A stretch of 64,000 nucleotides of DNA from Macrocybe gigantea (GCA_011319805.1 SJRY01000143.1:248001-312000); one strand, 5' to 3'; counted from the stretch's first letter, positions 12,836 to 25,300 are shown. The notes: a model not told the origin generated them from the sequence alone. Program-made: numbers and translations.

Positions 12836-13698
12836 ATGTCATACAACAGAGGTAGCGATAACAGCGACAACTACGGCTCGTCCGACCGTCGTTCCAATGA
12901 CGACTCGTACGGGTCTGGACGATCGAATAATGACTCTTATGGATCCTCTAACAACGATTCATATGGTTCTAACTCCGGCCGCAACGATTCTTACGGTTCG
13001 TCGAACCGTGATGATTCGTATGGCTCTTCCAATCGCGACGAAAACTCGTACGGTTCCTCCAACCGCAACGACAACTCGTATGGATCGTCCAACAATAGTG
13101 ACAATTACGGTTCCAAGAACGATTCATACGGATCTTCCAACCGCAACGACGATTCCTACGATTCATCAGATCGCAAGAACTCCTATGGAGCTTCTAACAA
13201 TGACTCCTATGGATCATCGGACCGCAAGGATGCGTATGGTTCGTCTAACAACGACTCCTATGGGTCTTCTAAGCGCAATGACCCCGATGGGTCGTCCGCC
13301 CGCAATGATTCCTACGGCTCTTCCAACCGTAATGACTCCAACAACGATTCATACGGATCGTCCAACCGCACTGACACCTACGGCTCTTCCAACAACAACA
13401 ACAACAACAACAGCAACAACACCTACAATAGCAACTCCGGCACCGGTGACTGGGTAGACAAGGGCGTCAAGGAGGTTGCGAGCAGGGCCGGTTACAACAT
13501 TGTGAGTTACCAAAACTCACACGAATTCGTGTCACTATTTTTGGACTCAGCCTCAAATTTCAGGACGATAGCACTGCTGAGAAGATTGGTGAAGGCCTGA
13601 AAGAAGGCTTCAAGAAGTATGGCGGTTGTAAGTTTCTTATCTGTTTGTGTGAGATGATGAGCTTAATGTTTCTTTTTCGTCTTCCAGTTGGGAATTGA
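12836..13698 (+). CDS. Low-complexity Ser-Tyr-Gly-Asn-Asp repeat protein
   Basis: Three exons (12836-13501, 13564-13627, 13688-13698) give about 246 residues. Residues 1-200 are almost only S, N, D, Y, G and R in degenerate repeats of the type SYGSSNRND (about 8-10 residues per unit, roughly 20 units). The C-terminal 45 residues are different: GDWVDKGVKEVASRAGYNI, then an amphipathic helix EKIGEGLKEGFKKYGGFGN. No signal peptide or membrane segment is present. Composition resembles hydrophilic stress or dehydrin-like proteins and phase-separating Tyr/Gly/Ser proteins; that is inference. The conserved-looking helix and consistent splice phases (GTGAGT donor, GTAAGT donor) support expression. 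The alternative frame over the same repeats (12897-13457) is a by-product of the repeat. Confidence 0.75.
12875..13440 (+). repeat. In-gene degenerate tandem repeat (SYGSSNRND units)
   Basis: Coding repeat of about 24-30 bp per unit, with cores such as TCNTAYGGNTC and AACGAC. Copies differ at synonymous positions (TCG/TCC/TCT), so it is an old repeat kept by selection on the protein rather than a recent expansion. It ends in a run of AAC triplets near 13395-13415. Confidence 0.85.
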
Positions 13699-14343
13699 TT
13701 GCGTGAACCGATGTGCCAGGACAAAGTCAGGCTATTGTTGTGCGATAGTGGATCATTCAAAGTAAAGAAAGAAACAATAGTGTCATTTTATCCCAATAAC
13801 GCTCCCATGAGAATGTAGTTTCCTAGTCTTGCTCAGGCGGTGAAGTAATTTGATCAGAAAGCTTGTAGCCTCTTGAGTTTTGAATTGCGACCTTGACCTG
13901 GATTACTAGATGACCAAACAATCATTTCATCAAGAGTTTCATACTACTGAGCCGTTATCTCACCTTCGGGCAAGTCGCAGATGGATTTGAAGGTATAAAC
14001 TCCAAGGTCGCCACGATTGGCCGTCACAAACGCCTACGATGTTCATTGATATCTATGTATCGAGTTTCGAGGAAGCGGCTGACAATCAGCAACTTTGTCC
14101 TCTACGGCACCGGAAGTATGCAGGTAATCGTGCATGTAAAAGATACAGTCCATCGCGTATTGCGACACTGATGGAACAGCTGCACCGCCACTGATGCATT
14201 CCCACTGGAAAGTATAAATGGTACCGCGGCCGAATCTTGGCCTACATTTCGAGCTGGTCTCGTCTGCAAGGTAACGTTCTCAGGCTGTGTCAGCACAAGA
14301 GGACCCGGTGTGCTGAGCATATATCTCAACCGTTGACAGAGTC
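13699..14343. other. Intergenic, no gene seen
   Basis: About 645 bp between two plus-strand genes. Nothing recognisable was seen apart from ordinary flanking sequence. Confidence 0.5.
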
Positions 14344-14931
14344 ATGCACTTTAGCCCAATCGCCTGTGTCGTTTGCTTTGCCGCTTTGCTGGTACAGGGT
14401 GGGACCACGCCTGTATCACGCCCCGCGTGCACTGGAAAGGCCTATGCCATAGCCAGCATCAGTCAAGACCAGTGTGAGTCGTTCAGTCCCACCACCCCTG
14501 ACGGGCGTGCTTCGCTAACTCGTTCTGATTCTCGCATCGGATGCTCCGGAACGAAGTGGGAGGGTATGGTGCTGATGGAAACTTAAAAGCTACATGGGGC
14601 TTCAAGGCTGGCGGAAATGGATGCCATTTCACCAATATGTTCAAGTGCAGTAAGGACGGCAAGACGATCACAGACGTCTTTATCGAAAACAAATGGTGAG
14701 CATCTGGGAGCATAAGCTGGCTTTTGCGTCCATAACCTGAACTAACGTACCGCTAGGGTGAAAATTCAACCTGGAACGGGAAGCATTAACGGCCATCCGG
14801 TCAAGTATTGCGTAAGAGGATACGACTGCTTTTTTTTTTCTACCGAGCTCTTACGAATGTCGATCGCAGAGTGCATGATGGACTTGCCAATGTGTTGGTC
14901 GACCATAGCAGCAAATGTCGGCGTGCGATGA
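14344..14931 (+). CDS. Small secreted protein candidate
   Basis: Met at 14344 starts a typical secretion signal (MHFSPIACVVCFAALLVQG) followed by TPVSRPACTGKAYAIAS. A GTGAGT donor near 14474 and an acceptor before GGYGADG lead to GNLKATWGFKAGGNG, CHFTNMFKCSKDGKTITDV and, after another intron (donor after 14694), VKIQPGTGSINGHPVKYC. The mature part, about 80-95 residues, has four or more cysteines and no known domain. The 3' end is uncertain: either an intron at 14813-14869 with a stop near 14878, or read-through to 14931. This is a candidate extracellular effector or wall-associated protein; the function is not known. Confidence 0.55.
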
Positions 14932-15199
14932 GAGACGTCACGAAGATTTACACCGCATGAGACGATCAGCATTGTCATAATTCAAGGCGTACAGTGTTCA
15001 TATAGTCTGACTAATTCGCATTTGTCTAAACAAAACATAAATCAGCACTGGACGTAGAGCATTTAGTTACCATCGCACCTATACAGGGGATTCCCTAGTC
15101 TAAATTGTTGCAACAATGAAAAATCCAGATAAAAGGACATCAGATCTAGAAAGAGCCGAAGGAAAGGGCAATAGGACTCAAGAGGTACCAGCCTCCTGC

Positions 15200-18033
15200 T
15201 CAGAACCGAGCGCCGTTTCCTAGCAGATCGTCGGACATTTTAGTATCACTTTTCATCGATGGTTGCATCGGTGGCATTGATGCACCGCGCTGGGAGAGAA
15301 TGATTGGTTGGACGGGCATAGTGTATCTGACATCGAGCTCTTCCAGAACTGCCTTCAAATTCCGCATGAACGCGGTCCTGCGCTCCCAGCGGCCACCCCA
15401 GTCTTGCCAGTTTGGGCGGTCTGTAAAGTAACAGTTGTGGACAGAAGCATCGCAAGACATAAGGGACAGAAAACACGCAAGGGGGATGGTTCCGCAGGAT
15501 ATGGAAGACTCACGTTCTATGGCTACAATCAACGAGATTGAATTCTGATATTCCATTTTGTCGATGTTGACGGCGCAGCTCAGCCAATCGCGGCTATTTT
15601 GAGACACATAGGCATTTAAGCGAGTTTTGAGCTCCTCTATTAGTTTCAACGAAGTGTTGTAAGAGATTGTCAGAACTGTGGATTCCCACCTTGAACGAAC
15701 CAAGCCTCCGTCAAACAGGGCAAAAAAGATAGAAGACAGAATTCAATTCACTCACGTTGATTTGCTGCGCCGAAGATTATGTACCAACTTTGTGCTGGCG
15801 AGCAGTGCATTGGGTGCAATGACTTCCTGACCGTCGACTCGGCGAAATGTTGTGGCAAAGAGGCCAAATTCTTTGACGAAGAGGACCTACAAGTGCACTC
15901 ATCAAGCCCCTTGGTTAATCGTTCAGAGAGACAAGCCCCACCTGATCGTCGATCATCACAAGGTCCCCGACATCAAAGACATGCGTCGAGAATATAAAAA
16001 TTAACTGTCTTTCATTGAGAAAACGACGCATGTACGGAACGAACAGTTCGGCAGCCATACCGATTCGAAAAGTGTCTGTGCAGAGTGCCCGAATATGAAG
16101 GAGAATCCGAGAATGATTGTGGCCAGCGGTACGAGCGAAGCGAGCGTGTTTTTGCGACTGAAGATGAGCAGGCACACAAAGATCACACCAACCAAGGCGA
16201 TTGCCAGCAAAACAGCATCCAGCTTTGCGACAATGGAATCCATGTCCTGATAGAAATAGCTGTCAGAGCAGGTGCGGGACAATACGAAGCGGCGCAACTG
16301 GCTTACTTTTAGGCTCCCGACCAAGGCCTTGCGTTCTCGATAAATTCTTTGCACTGCCTCCCGCATCTCTCGCTTGGTGATATCGCCGTTATCGTCCTTA
16401 TCGAATATTGCAAAGGCTTCGTTCTGGCAGCACACATTCTTGAGTCAAGTCCTTCACTATGAGGCTAGAAAGGTTGCCTACCGCTTCTTCGGTTCTGCGA
16501 AAATATGGGTAGAAATCTACACAGAACACATATGTACGAATATCTTACGCATCAATAGTAGAACGGCAACATACCCTCTACGACAAGATGAGATCGTGGT
16601 GGATAAGTATCGGTCAGGGAACTGAAGAGCTTCTTCGCTAGCCTTCTTGCCGAGAAAAGGCCATTGAGAGATCCTGCTCTGTTAAACCTTGAATTCTTCA
16701 ATGCAACTTGGCCTATTACCCCTCCAAGCTTATTTGAGAGTGTGGATGAGTGATATTGTTTTTGAAGTGAAACGGAAAACACGTACTTGATCAACGATGA
16801 CGCTGGTCATGTGCTTGCGATGCTTATTTCGGTGTTTGCGCTGCTTTTGCGGTTTCTCACTAAATGGATAAGACCTTTCGGCGTCTGTGCGGACTGATGA
16901 TGCTTCGCCGCTGTGGTCCGTTGATCTCTGGCCTAAAAGGATGTCGACGGAAGCAGAGGGACTCCTGTGCCCGCGTCGCAGATAATAAGGCGCCCTCCTG
17001 TTGACCGGCTGAGCATTCGACAAGTGATCTAGAGCCTTCAGGGCTATACGATTCTCTGCGAGTCGGTCTGCAAGAGCCCTTTCATGGAAATTAATCGCGA
17101 CAAAATGAAGAAACACTTTTTCGGCGAGAAGCAGGATTCCTGCAGCGAAAAGCACCTGCATGCGTGGCGTAGTTTTAGTGAAACCGCGGTGGCGGTGAGG
17201 AGTGGGAAACTGACTTGCATGACGCGGTTGATCGTACTCCAATATGTCCCTGGAGGGTTGTATACGGAGCGGAGGATGGAAAGGCTTATCCATGCCCATG
17301 AAATGTCTAGCGTAAGCTTTAGCCAGCTTAATACGGCCATCATGAGCTACAGAGCCGTTGAGCATTCTTTGCTGAAACAGCATTCGCTGACACGAACCTC
17401 AATCTGAGCCTTCAGACGTTCGACCTGCCCACCAAAGAGCGTTATAACGCGTACAATGATGTGCGGGACAGAGTCGACGGTCAGGTACGTGACGCACCCG
17501 GCCGCCCAGATGATGGTAAGCCACAAGGACCATACATGGGCCTGTATCCGAGCAGGACTGTCCTTGAAGCGCAGGTCAACGACGAGCAGAGGCGTGATGA
17601 AGATGCCAGCGCCTAAACCGCCGACGAGCCAGACCCTGACTGGTCGGGCAAGTTTCATAAACGCCAGCCAGAGCGCCCGACCACGCTTTGCCTTGATCAT
17701 CGGCTCGTCCGGTTGCTTCTCTCCCTCATCGTCTTCGTCGAACTCGTCGGACGAGTTGGTAGCGATCGTATCGGAGTCGGACTCGGCAGCACGGTTCGGC
17801 TCGGAGGTTAAGTGGTACTGCGGTGCATGGTCGTACTCGTGCAACTTGGACATCCTCGGTGGTGTTATCTTGTCGGCCAGCGGAGAGGCCTTTCCAGCAT
17901 CCTTGCCCGCCATGGGAGTCGGTGGTTGAAGAGATGAGCCGCTGACCCCATCATAGCCGCAATTCTTTTCTTTTTTTGCTGATTCTCCACCTCCGAACTC
18001 ACGTGGCGGCTTGGCAATGGCAGAACAGGTCAT
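15200..18033 (-). CDS. MscS-family mechanosensitive channel with EF-hand
   Basis: Membrane channel of the fungal MscS-like (Msy1/Msy2) group, known in fission yeast to act in the ER or cell envelope during hypo-osmotic Ca2+ responses. Order on the protein: acidic Ser/Asp-rich N-terminus; membrane spans such as VWLVGGLGAGIFITPLLVV and HVWSLWLTIIWAAGC; a further span VLFAAGILLLAEKVFLHF; a basic loop; an EF-hand with a canonical loop FDKDDNGDITKRE; then the MscS pore helices (LAIALVGVIFVCLLIFSR, LATIILGFSFIFGHSAQTL) and the beta domain (VFDVGDLVMIDD, STVLTISYNTSLKLIEEL). The C-terminus ends at 15200. The start is either Met 18033 or Met 17913; a Met at 18075 would overlap the upstream ULA1 stop. 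Family assignment is firm. Confidence 0.88.
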
Positions 18034-18064
18034 GCTAGCTACTTTTTTACAAACATTTATCCAC

Positions 18065-19964
18065 TCAAATAACACCCGTCCAGCTCCCCACCAGATCGAT
18101 TACACAGTACCCGTTGATTGGCACATACTGCTTCGTGATGATCTTGATCACTTCCTGCGCCACCATCCCTCCAAGGAAAGCGGCCGTGTTGGGCAGATCG
18201 GCAGTGGGGGACCGCACTCTGCATGGCGGCATTCGCAACGTGAAAAACTCGAAGACCAGGGAGGCACTCACACTTCTCCGACCGCGTCACCAAATTCTAT
18301 TGGCAGCTCCACACCAGGTGGAAGGAGCGATTGTGCCTCAGCAGTCAAGTTCTCCTCTGTAACGGACGACTGGGGATGTTTCTTCATTGCTGAGGAAAGC
18401 GCGGATAGCGCGAGATGTGTTGCTGATTCCTTTGGGAAGGTCGCAATGGCCTCACCTAATTGATGATCGGTCATACTGAGAAGGTCGAAGGACTGATATA
18501 AGTCACCCAACACAGCAGGATCTGAATCCAAGGAGCCCCACTTCTTTCCTCGCAACAGTTTTACTGCGTGTGCATTCTTAACAAAGGTATCCACCACCTC
18601 GTCATCGATCGGGACAGTGAGAAATGACTTGAAGATTGCCTTTTCTTCATCAGCACGTTTCTTGTACATCGTCTGCAACTCAATATATGCTGAGGTGCTG
18701 GCCTTCATATCTGGTAGGGTGCTGGTGAGAGGCAACGCGTATGGAGGCTGATGGCTGAACTTGTGTAGTGCAGAAAGTAGGTGGTAGATTGGGGCTGACG
18801 AGGGCGTCAGCGATGTCACAGCGGAGTCCGCGAAAAGTGCCGCTATTTCGGACGGTACCGTCGTGTCCGTCCAGCAGCGGTATGCCTGTGATTCCGCTTC
18901 ATCAAAATTTTCTTCATCAAATTTAACTTTCATGGCGAGAACGCTCTGCTTGAAAGCTTGCTTCTCTGCCCATGTCTGTGGGGGGTTCCACTGTGCTGTG
19001 AACAGCTGTGAGCCAAGCTTTGTAGAAGACAGCCTCTGGTAGCATACACTCTTCTTCCAATCTTCTAATGCTCGGACGAGAATGACCACGTAGGGTATAT
19101 GTGTATGATCTGTTGGATCCATGTTTTGCAGATCTAAAGAAAGGGCATAGTTTAGGAGTGCAGGGAATGGTTTGTCGATCCGTAATGAAGGCGCTGTCTC
19201 GGAGTGGCTTTCAATGACTAGACGAACGCGATTTAGGTATATACGACGGGGGTCTCGCGACTCGGCCATCACTTACTGTCATTTTCATGATACTGCAAGT
19301 AGAACTCTGCTATAAAGCCAGCTGATCTGACGACCACTAGAGCTGGGTACGATGGATCTGACCACAGGAGGCTGGATAGCTTTTCAAGAAGATCAGATCG
19401 AAGGTTGTGCACAATGACGACGGTGAAAGAGGTGATGTATGAGGGATTATTTGTCAAGACGTCTTCCACATTCGATGTGTCGGCCTTGCCTTCCACAGAC
19501 TCGTTGAGCTCAGACAGTAGTCTCACGGCCTCCTCCGCACGAGGTTTGCCTATGCTCGATGGGCCCTCGAGGAAGAAGTTGTTGCCTGCGTCTTCTGGCG
19601 TTACTCGGGCGTCGTCGAGAATGGTGAAGTGGCCGATGCCGGGAAGCACGAGGTTCTTCAGGATGGAAGTCGATGTCGCGGAACCTGAGATTACTAGGAT
19701 GCGAGAGTTCTCGAGCGCGGTCTGACCCGTTGCTGCCCACAGACTGAAACGATGGGCGCATCAGTCAGGCGTGCTTGCCCTTTTAAGCGTGAACGCGCAC
19801 TGGCATACCGAAGCTGACGATCGTATCGTCGTGTTTTGTGATCGGGCTGCCCGCTAAGCGATAAAACATGGTTAGAGAGATCGAGGCTGCAAATGCGGGT
19901 GGTCATCAATTTACTCGATGGCGACGGCCGTTGTTATGGTCTCGATGTCTTGGGATTCGGACAT
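18065..19964 (-). CDS. ULA1: NEDD8-activating enzyme E1 regulatory subunit
   Basis: Partner of Uba3 in the E1 that activates NEDD8/Rub1 for cullin modification. The start at 19964 gives MSESQDIETITTAVAIE. After short introns come YDRQLR and LWAATGQTALENSRILVISG (inactive adenylation-like fold), NLVLPGIGHFTILDDARVTP, GNNFFLEGPSSIGKPRAEEA, and the long APPBP1-specific region (PYVVILVRALEDWKKSV). The C-terminus has the typical AAFLGGMVAQEVIKIITKQY followed by VPINGYCVIDL and ends at 18065. The gene lies only about 30-150 bp upstream of the MscS gene on the same strand and is divergent from PSF1. Assignment is strong; introns near 19700-19960 were placed by conserved residues. Confidence 0.92.
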
Positions 19965-20249
19965 GGTGGTCTGGAGGCAATAATGAGGACTGTGCTCTGT
20001 GACCGAGGTCGCTGAGTCAGGGACACGATCGACACGGGCGCGCATATCGTTCCCTACATACAGTTCGCCCTTTGACAGTAAAGATAAGAACATTTTAATT
20101 GGATTTATTCAGCTCATCACGTCCTGCGTTCTCGAGGATCCCTCGATGTTCAGACTGCTCTTGTGGCTGCAGCCTCAACGCTTTGAAGAGCGTGACACAG
20201 AGCAAGGCTCGTCACAAAATGTGACCAAGATTCACTCATCGCCACCGCG
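19965..20249. promoter_or_regulatory. Shared promoter region ULA1 / PSF1
   Basis: This 285 bp separates two divergent start codons and must contain both promoters. No specific motif stands out. Confidence 0.5.
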
Positions 20250-20846
20250 ATGACCGAGACGCGTCAATATGGCGACCTTGCCACCCAGCTCATGCTGGAA
20301 TCACGAAGATCGACGCAGACCGACACTCTGATCAAATACAATGACCCTCTCATCCGGTCCATTATCAGAGAACAGCGCGATCTCGAAAAAGCCGCTGAGC
20401 CCCTGGCACGCCAGGATGGTCCCCCAAGCCCTGCGCTGCTCATCATCCAGACAGCTATCAACCGCAATAAGCGCTGCCTCCTCGCTTACCATGCCCATCG
20501 AATTGATCGTTTGCGCGATTTGTATTGGGCAGTGGGCGGTGCCTTGCCTCATATTCTCTCGAACCAGGAAATGAGGGGCAAACTCTCTCCGCACGAAGTA
20601 GACTATCTGCGGCAGTACAACAAGTCGGTCATGGAGTTTCGCTCCGAGTTTTCGCAGGAATTGGACGTCATGGCAAGCATCACGAGCCCACCAAAGGACT
20701 TGCACACGCTGGTCGTAGTGGTGCGAGATTGCGGCGTCATCCAGACAGAGCTAGGGAGCATCAACTTTCAGAAGGGCCAGCGCTTCATGGTTAGGCGGGC
20801 GGACATTGAGCATCTCATTGTACAAGGCTATCTCGAGGAGGTCTAA
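20250..20846 (+). CDS. PSF1: GINS complex subunit Psf1
   Basis: Essential replication factor; one of four GINS subunits in the CMG helicase. It is an intronless 198-codon frame, the usual length. N-terminal YGDLATQLMLESRRS and the middle RNKRCLLAYHAHRIDRLRDL are the Psf1 signatures. The C-terminal B domain includes LHTLVVVVRDCGVIQTELG and FQKGQRFMVRRADIEHLI. It is divergent from ULA1 and followed 88 bp later by the start of the next plus-strand gene, whose 5' UTR may overlap the PSF1 terminator. No oddities were seen. Confidence 0.95.
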   Translation: MTETRQYGDLATQLMLESRRSTQTDTLIKYNDPLIRSIIREQRDLEKAAEPLARQDGPPSPALLIIQTAINRNKRCLLAYHAHRIDRLRDLYWAVGGALPHILSNQEMRGKLSPHEVDYLRQYNKSVMEFRSEFSQELDVMASITSPPKDLHTLVVVVRDCGVIQTELGSINFQKGQRFMVRRADIEHLIVQGYLEEV

Positions 20847-20934
20847 TGTCATTGTTTATTCTGCAAGACCCTGCCAAATACGTGCCATGCCGAAGGACGT
20901 GTGTTCGCCACTCTCGACCACGTCCACCACGTCG

Positions 20935-22079
20935 ATGCTCAGACTCGCCCAAGCATCATCTTGCAGACAAACGCTTTTGTGCTGTGTTTCCCGGCGCTAC
21001 CATGCGTCGCAGCTGATGCGCGCAGCTGCCCGGCCGCAGCCATCGCCACGTCCGACGCCCAGCAATATGTCTGACCTTGGTGTCCGGACTGACTTACCTC
21101 CTGACTCAGACCCAGAGCGCGAGCCTCAAGCGCCTCTTTCCATATCAGACCAGGACTGGGAGATCCGAACAGGTGCGTCGGATGACATGTATCGTGGGCG
21201 ACAAAACTGACTATATGCGCCAGCCCGCGCACTGTACGTGCTCCAAAACACCTTGCCCGATTTCTTCTACTCCGGCCTCGTCACTTCCATCGACGGAGCA
21301 ACCGGCAGTCCCCATCCGTCATCGTCGAGCATCCCGATCCTCAATGCGAACCCACTAGACTCTCAGTCATCGAACAACGATGGCGACAGAGAACCAATAT
21401 ATAGCCCGAAAATTCAACTGACATATACGCCGCCTGTTGCGCTCCCCGCTCCATTTCCGAAAACTCTACACGTGGAAGGTCCGTCAGCTCAGTGCGTGCC
21501 GGCCCTGTGTCCTTACTGATTGTAACATAAGGCCTACCACTGTATCTCGCTTCTTCTGTCTTCATACGGCACACTCTGAATACTCTGTACACTGATATGA
21601 CCGTGATAATCAAAAAAGTCGTCCTCAACACTCCCACTTCAGCCTCATCAAAACCCTCCTCCCCTGTTGTTCCACCAGATCTACAGAAGAAAGGGCAGAG
21701 CGAGAAGAGAAAGTCCCGGGAAAAGAGCGCTATCATCGCGCTTTGGGTATCAGGCGTGTCAAGAGTCAGTGGTACTAGAGGGGAATGGGAAGTGTGAGTC
21801 CCTCCGCTCAATCCAATGTACTCAGAAAACTAACAGTACTCATTTCTCAGAAATTCAACATATGTGTTCTCGCCCGTTACAGGGTTAATCTACAAACACG
21901 CCATCGATTCCATACATCCTGCTCCTCATCAAGCTGTCTACGACTCTATTCGTGCCAGTTTAGGGAAGGTCTTTGGTTTAGGACTGGAGGGAACCCGACA
22001 GACAGGGGCCGGCGGAACGGCATGTAAAAGCGTCGATAGCAATTCCGATAGAAGTGGAGCCCCAATAAAGACTACATGA
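20935..22079 (+). CDS. Hypothetical protein with mitochondrial presequence
   Basis: Four exons fit with closed phases (20935-21172, 21224-21478, 21532-21793, 21851-22079), giving 327 residues. The N-terminus MLRLAQASSCRQTLLCCVSR is basic, hydrophobic and free of acids, as in matrix-targeting peptides. Conserved-looking blocks are ALYVLQNTLPDFFYSGLV, KIQLTYTPPVALPAPFPKTL, LPLYLASSVFIRHTLNTLY and, after the last splice, STYVFSPVTGLIYKHAIDSI. The last block resembles NTF2-like or DUF2358-type proteins of fungi and plants; that link is from memory of the pattern and not certain. An upstream in-frame Met at 20887 is possible, but 20935 gives the better presequence. The exact function is unknown. 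Confidence 0.75.
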
Positions 22080-22386
22080 TTATCATGTTGTATTGAGGCT
22101 ACCAGGTTGGTCCTGTATAATACTCATCTGAACGTTCACTTTAATAAACGCATTTTCGAACACCATTTAGTTCGCTTTTTGAACCGGACTTTGGGTGGAA
22201 GCTGCACCCTTCCAGAGGTTTAGTCAGGTTTGTCCAGACTCCGTTGATTACGGACATGAGCGCCTACATTCTTCAAACCGAACCACATCCGCGAGGTAAC
22301 GCCGCCATCCTCAGCCAAAGCTAGATCAGAAAAGTTGTGAGTAGGAAGCACAACATCTGTTTCAGTACGTTCTCATAATTACCATA
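22080..22386. other. Intergenic, no gene seen
   Basis: 307 bp between two plus-strand genes. No coding signal was seen; it must contain the promoter of the TPR-CHAT gene. Confidence 0.5.
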
Positions 22387-25300
22387 ATGTCGCTTGGTCT
22401 AAATTACTTGCCCTCCGTAGATGAAATGGACACAGATGGAAATGAGAGTGAGTGGGTGACAGAATCGGACTCCAGCTCAGATTCTCGTGAAGATGACGAA
22501 CCCAAAATCGCTGTACTGGAAGCCAGATTGGCAAACCCCGATTCGGAACAATCCAAGATCAGGCATGACCTGGCCGAATTGTACATGTCCAAGTATGAGT
22601 GTCTTGATGATGTCGAAGATCTCAAAACTGCATTGGCGCATTACCGAGAGGCGGTGAGGCTCCAACCAGGAGACGCAGAATATTTGCTGGAGCTGGGAAT
22701 CTGCTACTCTCTGCTTTTCGAGGAGTACGGTGGAGAAGAGGACATCAACAACGCTCTGCATTACGTGCATGCGTGCCTCGACAATACACCCGTCGATCAT
22801 CCCGATATTCCTGGCCGCGCACAAGCCCTGGCGAGTACCTACAGGCGACGCTTCGATAAGCTAGACGATCTCGATGCCATCGACGCCGCCATCAAGTGGG
22901 ACTCGCGAGCGACAGAGAAGACGCCAAAAGGTCATCCGGACACACCCCTCTATCTTCAGAGTCTCGGAGACTCTTACATGCGACGTTTTGATAGGCTGGG
23001 CGAACTCCCAGACTTGGTCAAATGTTTGCAAGCTTACAGCGCCGCTGTGAAAGCGGCGAAGGAAGATGACCCCCTCTGCCATGAGCACCATAGCAACCTC
23101 GCAATTGCATATCGAGAGAGGTTTAACATGCTTTCCATGCCGCAGGATATCGACCTGGCGATCCGTCACAATTTTCTGGCTATTTCTAAATGCCTACCTG
23201 GGACTATCAGCTACGCGGACTATCGTTCAAACTTGGCTATGTCGTACAGAGATAAGTTCCAGGCATCCGGCCATCCGGATGACCTGGAAAGCGCTCTAGA
23301 AAATGATCAAATGGCCGTTACTGCCGCCGAAGAAGGCGGCTTTGACCCGATCTCTTATCAGCAAAGCTTGTCTGCCTCATATATCGAGAAATTCAAGGCG
23401 TTCAGCGATACCGATGCTCTCAAAATAGCTCTAGATCTCAGCAAGAACATAGCGTTAAACACAAATGATGCCGACAAGATCGAGTACGCCGATGCCCAAG
23501 GCCATTTGGGTGTCTGCTACTTATATCAACATGAAATAAGTGGCAAGATCGAATTTCTAACGCTTGCCATTGACTGTTTCGAGCAGCAGTTGCGTGTGCT
23601 TCCAGCGAAGCATCCTGATCTGGCCAATGTCCACAAACATATGGGTGTATGTCATTCCGGACTGTACGAATCTGAAGGCAAGCTCAGCGATCTTCTCGCT
23701 AATATTGACCACACTCGGCTGGCATTGAGTGCTACAGTTCGAGGCTCTCTTGAATACTCAAACCTTCAGAGAAACCTCTCAGTTGCTTTGCAGGAGAAGT
23801 TTCTGCATGCCGGCGATATGAATGATCTCGCGTTAGCGATAGAGCACGGCCAAACCGCCATAGCAGAGGCGCCTCCGCGAGCGACCAGCATTCCAGGCCA
23901 CAAGCATACCTTGGCGGGGGCTTACCTGCTTAAATTCGAACGATATGGGGATCAGGCAGACCTTGATGTCGCCATTGAGAATCTTCAGGCGGCTTGCGAT
24001 GCCACAGATCCCGCGAATGCAGAGTATTCCGATTTTATTGAAGGCTTGGCAGATGCATACAAACTATTGTTCTCTCGAAGCCAAAGGCTAGAAGATCTAG
24101 AGACGGCCATAGGACATTTCGAGGCCGCCCTCAGCATCCCCGCCTCCAAGCCATCCACGACTATCTTGTGCAAATTCGGTTTGGGAATGTCTCTATTCTA
24201 CCGAAACACTAAAGTGAACAATCTGGATGACCTCGAACGGGCGTTGAAACTCGTGCAGGATGCGTTTGACGCGACGAACAAAAAAAGTCCCAGCTTACGG
24301 GGCTACCACTATGGTTTAGCATTGGTTTATAATGAAATTTATGACAAGTTCAAGAATGAAGGCGACATAGAATCCGCGATTGCTCACGGGAAGGCGGCGA
24401 TTAAGGGCCTTGGAGATAATCACCCAGAGTTGGCGGCGTACAAACGCAATCTCTCGAGCAGTTATACCCTAAGATTCTTGACCTCCCATAGCCTTGACGA
24501 CGCCACTTTGTCGCTGTTTTACGATGAAGCGGCACTTTCTATCACACCTCGCGATCACGCCGATTTTCCGAGGCACATGCAAAGCCTAGGAGTGTCCTAC
24601 ACGAACAAATATGTGGTATCGAAAGATCCAAAGGACCTGAAGTCGGCCTTGGCCTATAAACACGCCGCATTGGAATCAGCGAAACTTGACAATCCTGATA
24701 TTCCGGACATCCAGGGCAGCTTGGCATACTCATACCTGGACCAGTTTTACGGCACGAAAAATCCAGAGGACTTGCATTGTGCCTTGTATTACTTGAGGTG
24801 TTCTATTCAGCCAATGTACAGGAGGCCCCAATCCCTGTGGGACTCGGCCAAGAGTTGGGCTATGAATGCATACCACAATCTCCTCCCGGAATGCATCGAA
24901 GCTTTCGCGACTGCGTTTCGACTGCTCCCTGACCTATTGTGGATCGGCAATCCGATCTCAAACAGGCATTCTTCGCTGCTGCAATACGATATACCCAGCA
25001 TGACGATGTGGGCTGTGGATGCCTGCATACAGTTCAGGGAGCTACACCGCGCAGTCGAGTTTCTCGAGCAAGGCTTGTCCATCACGCACCAGCAGCAGCT
25101 GCAGTTGAAAGACGATTACGCAATGCTTATGAAAAAGTACCCGTCATATGCTAAAGAAATCAAAGACATATCGCGCAGGTTGCAGGGTGGGACCATTGGC
25201 TCGGCCAAACCTCCTACGTCAGAAAGGGTTCATTCTTTGGCTGCAAAAAGAGAACAACTCATACGAGAAGTACGAACCTTTCCGGGATTTGCAAATTTTC

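Noticed and set aside
12352..12855. 167-codon frame before the repeat gene
   Set aside because: No domain, no splice logic, and it overlaps the start of a well-supported gene in another frame.
12875..13440. CRISPR-like array
   Set aside because: Repeats are degenerate, in-frame coding and without unique spacers; the genome is eukaryotic.
12897..13457. 186-codon frame inside the repeat gene (Thr/Met/Pro-rich)
   Set aside because: It exists only because the repeat has no stops in that frame; the S/Y/G/N frame continues into the spliced helix.
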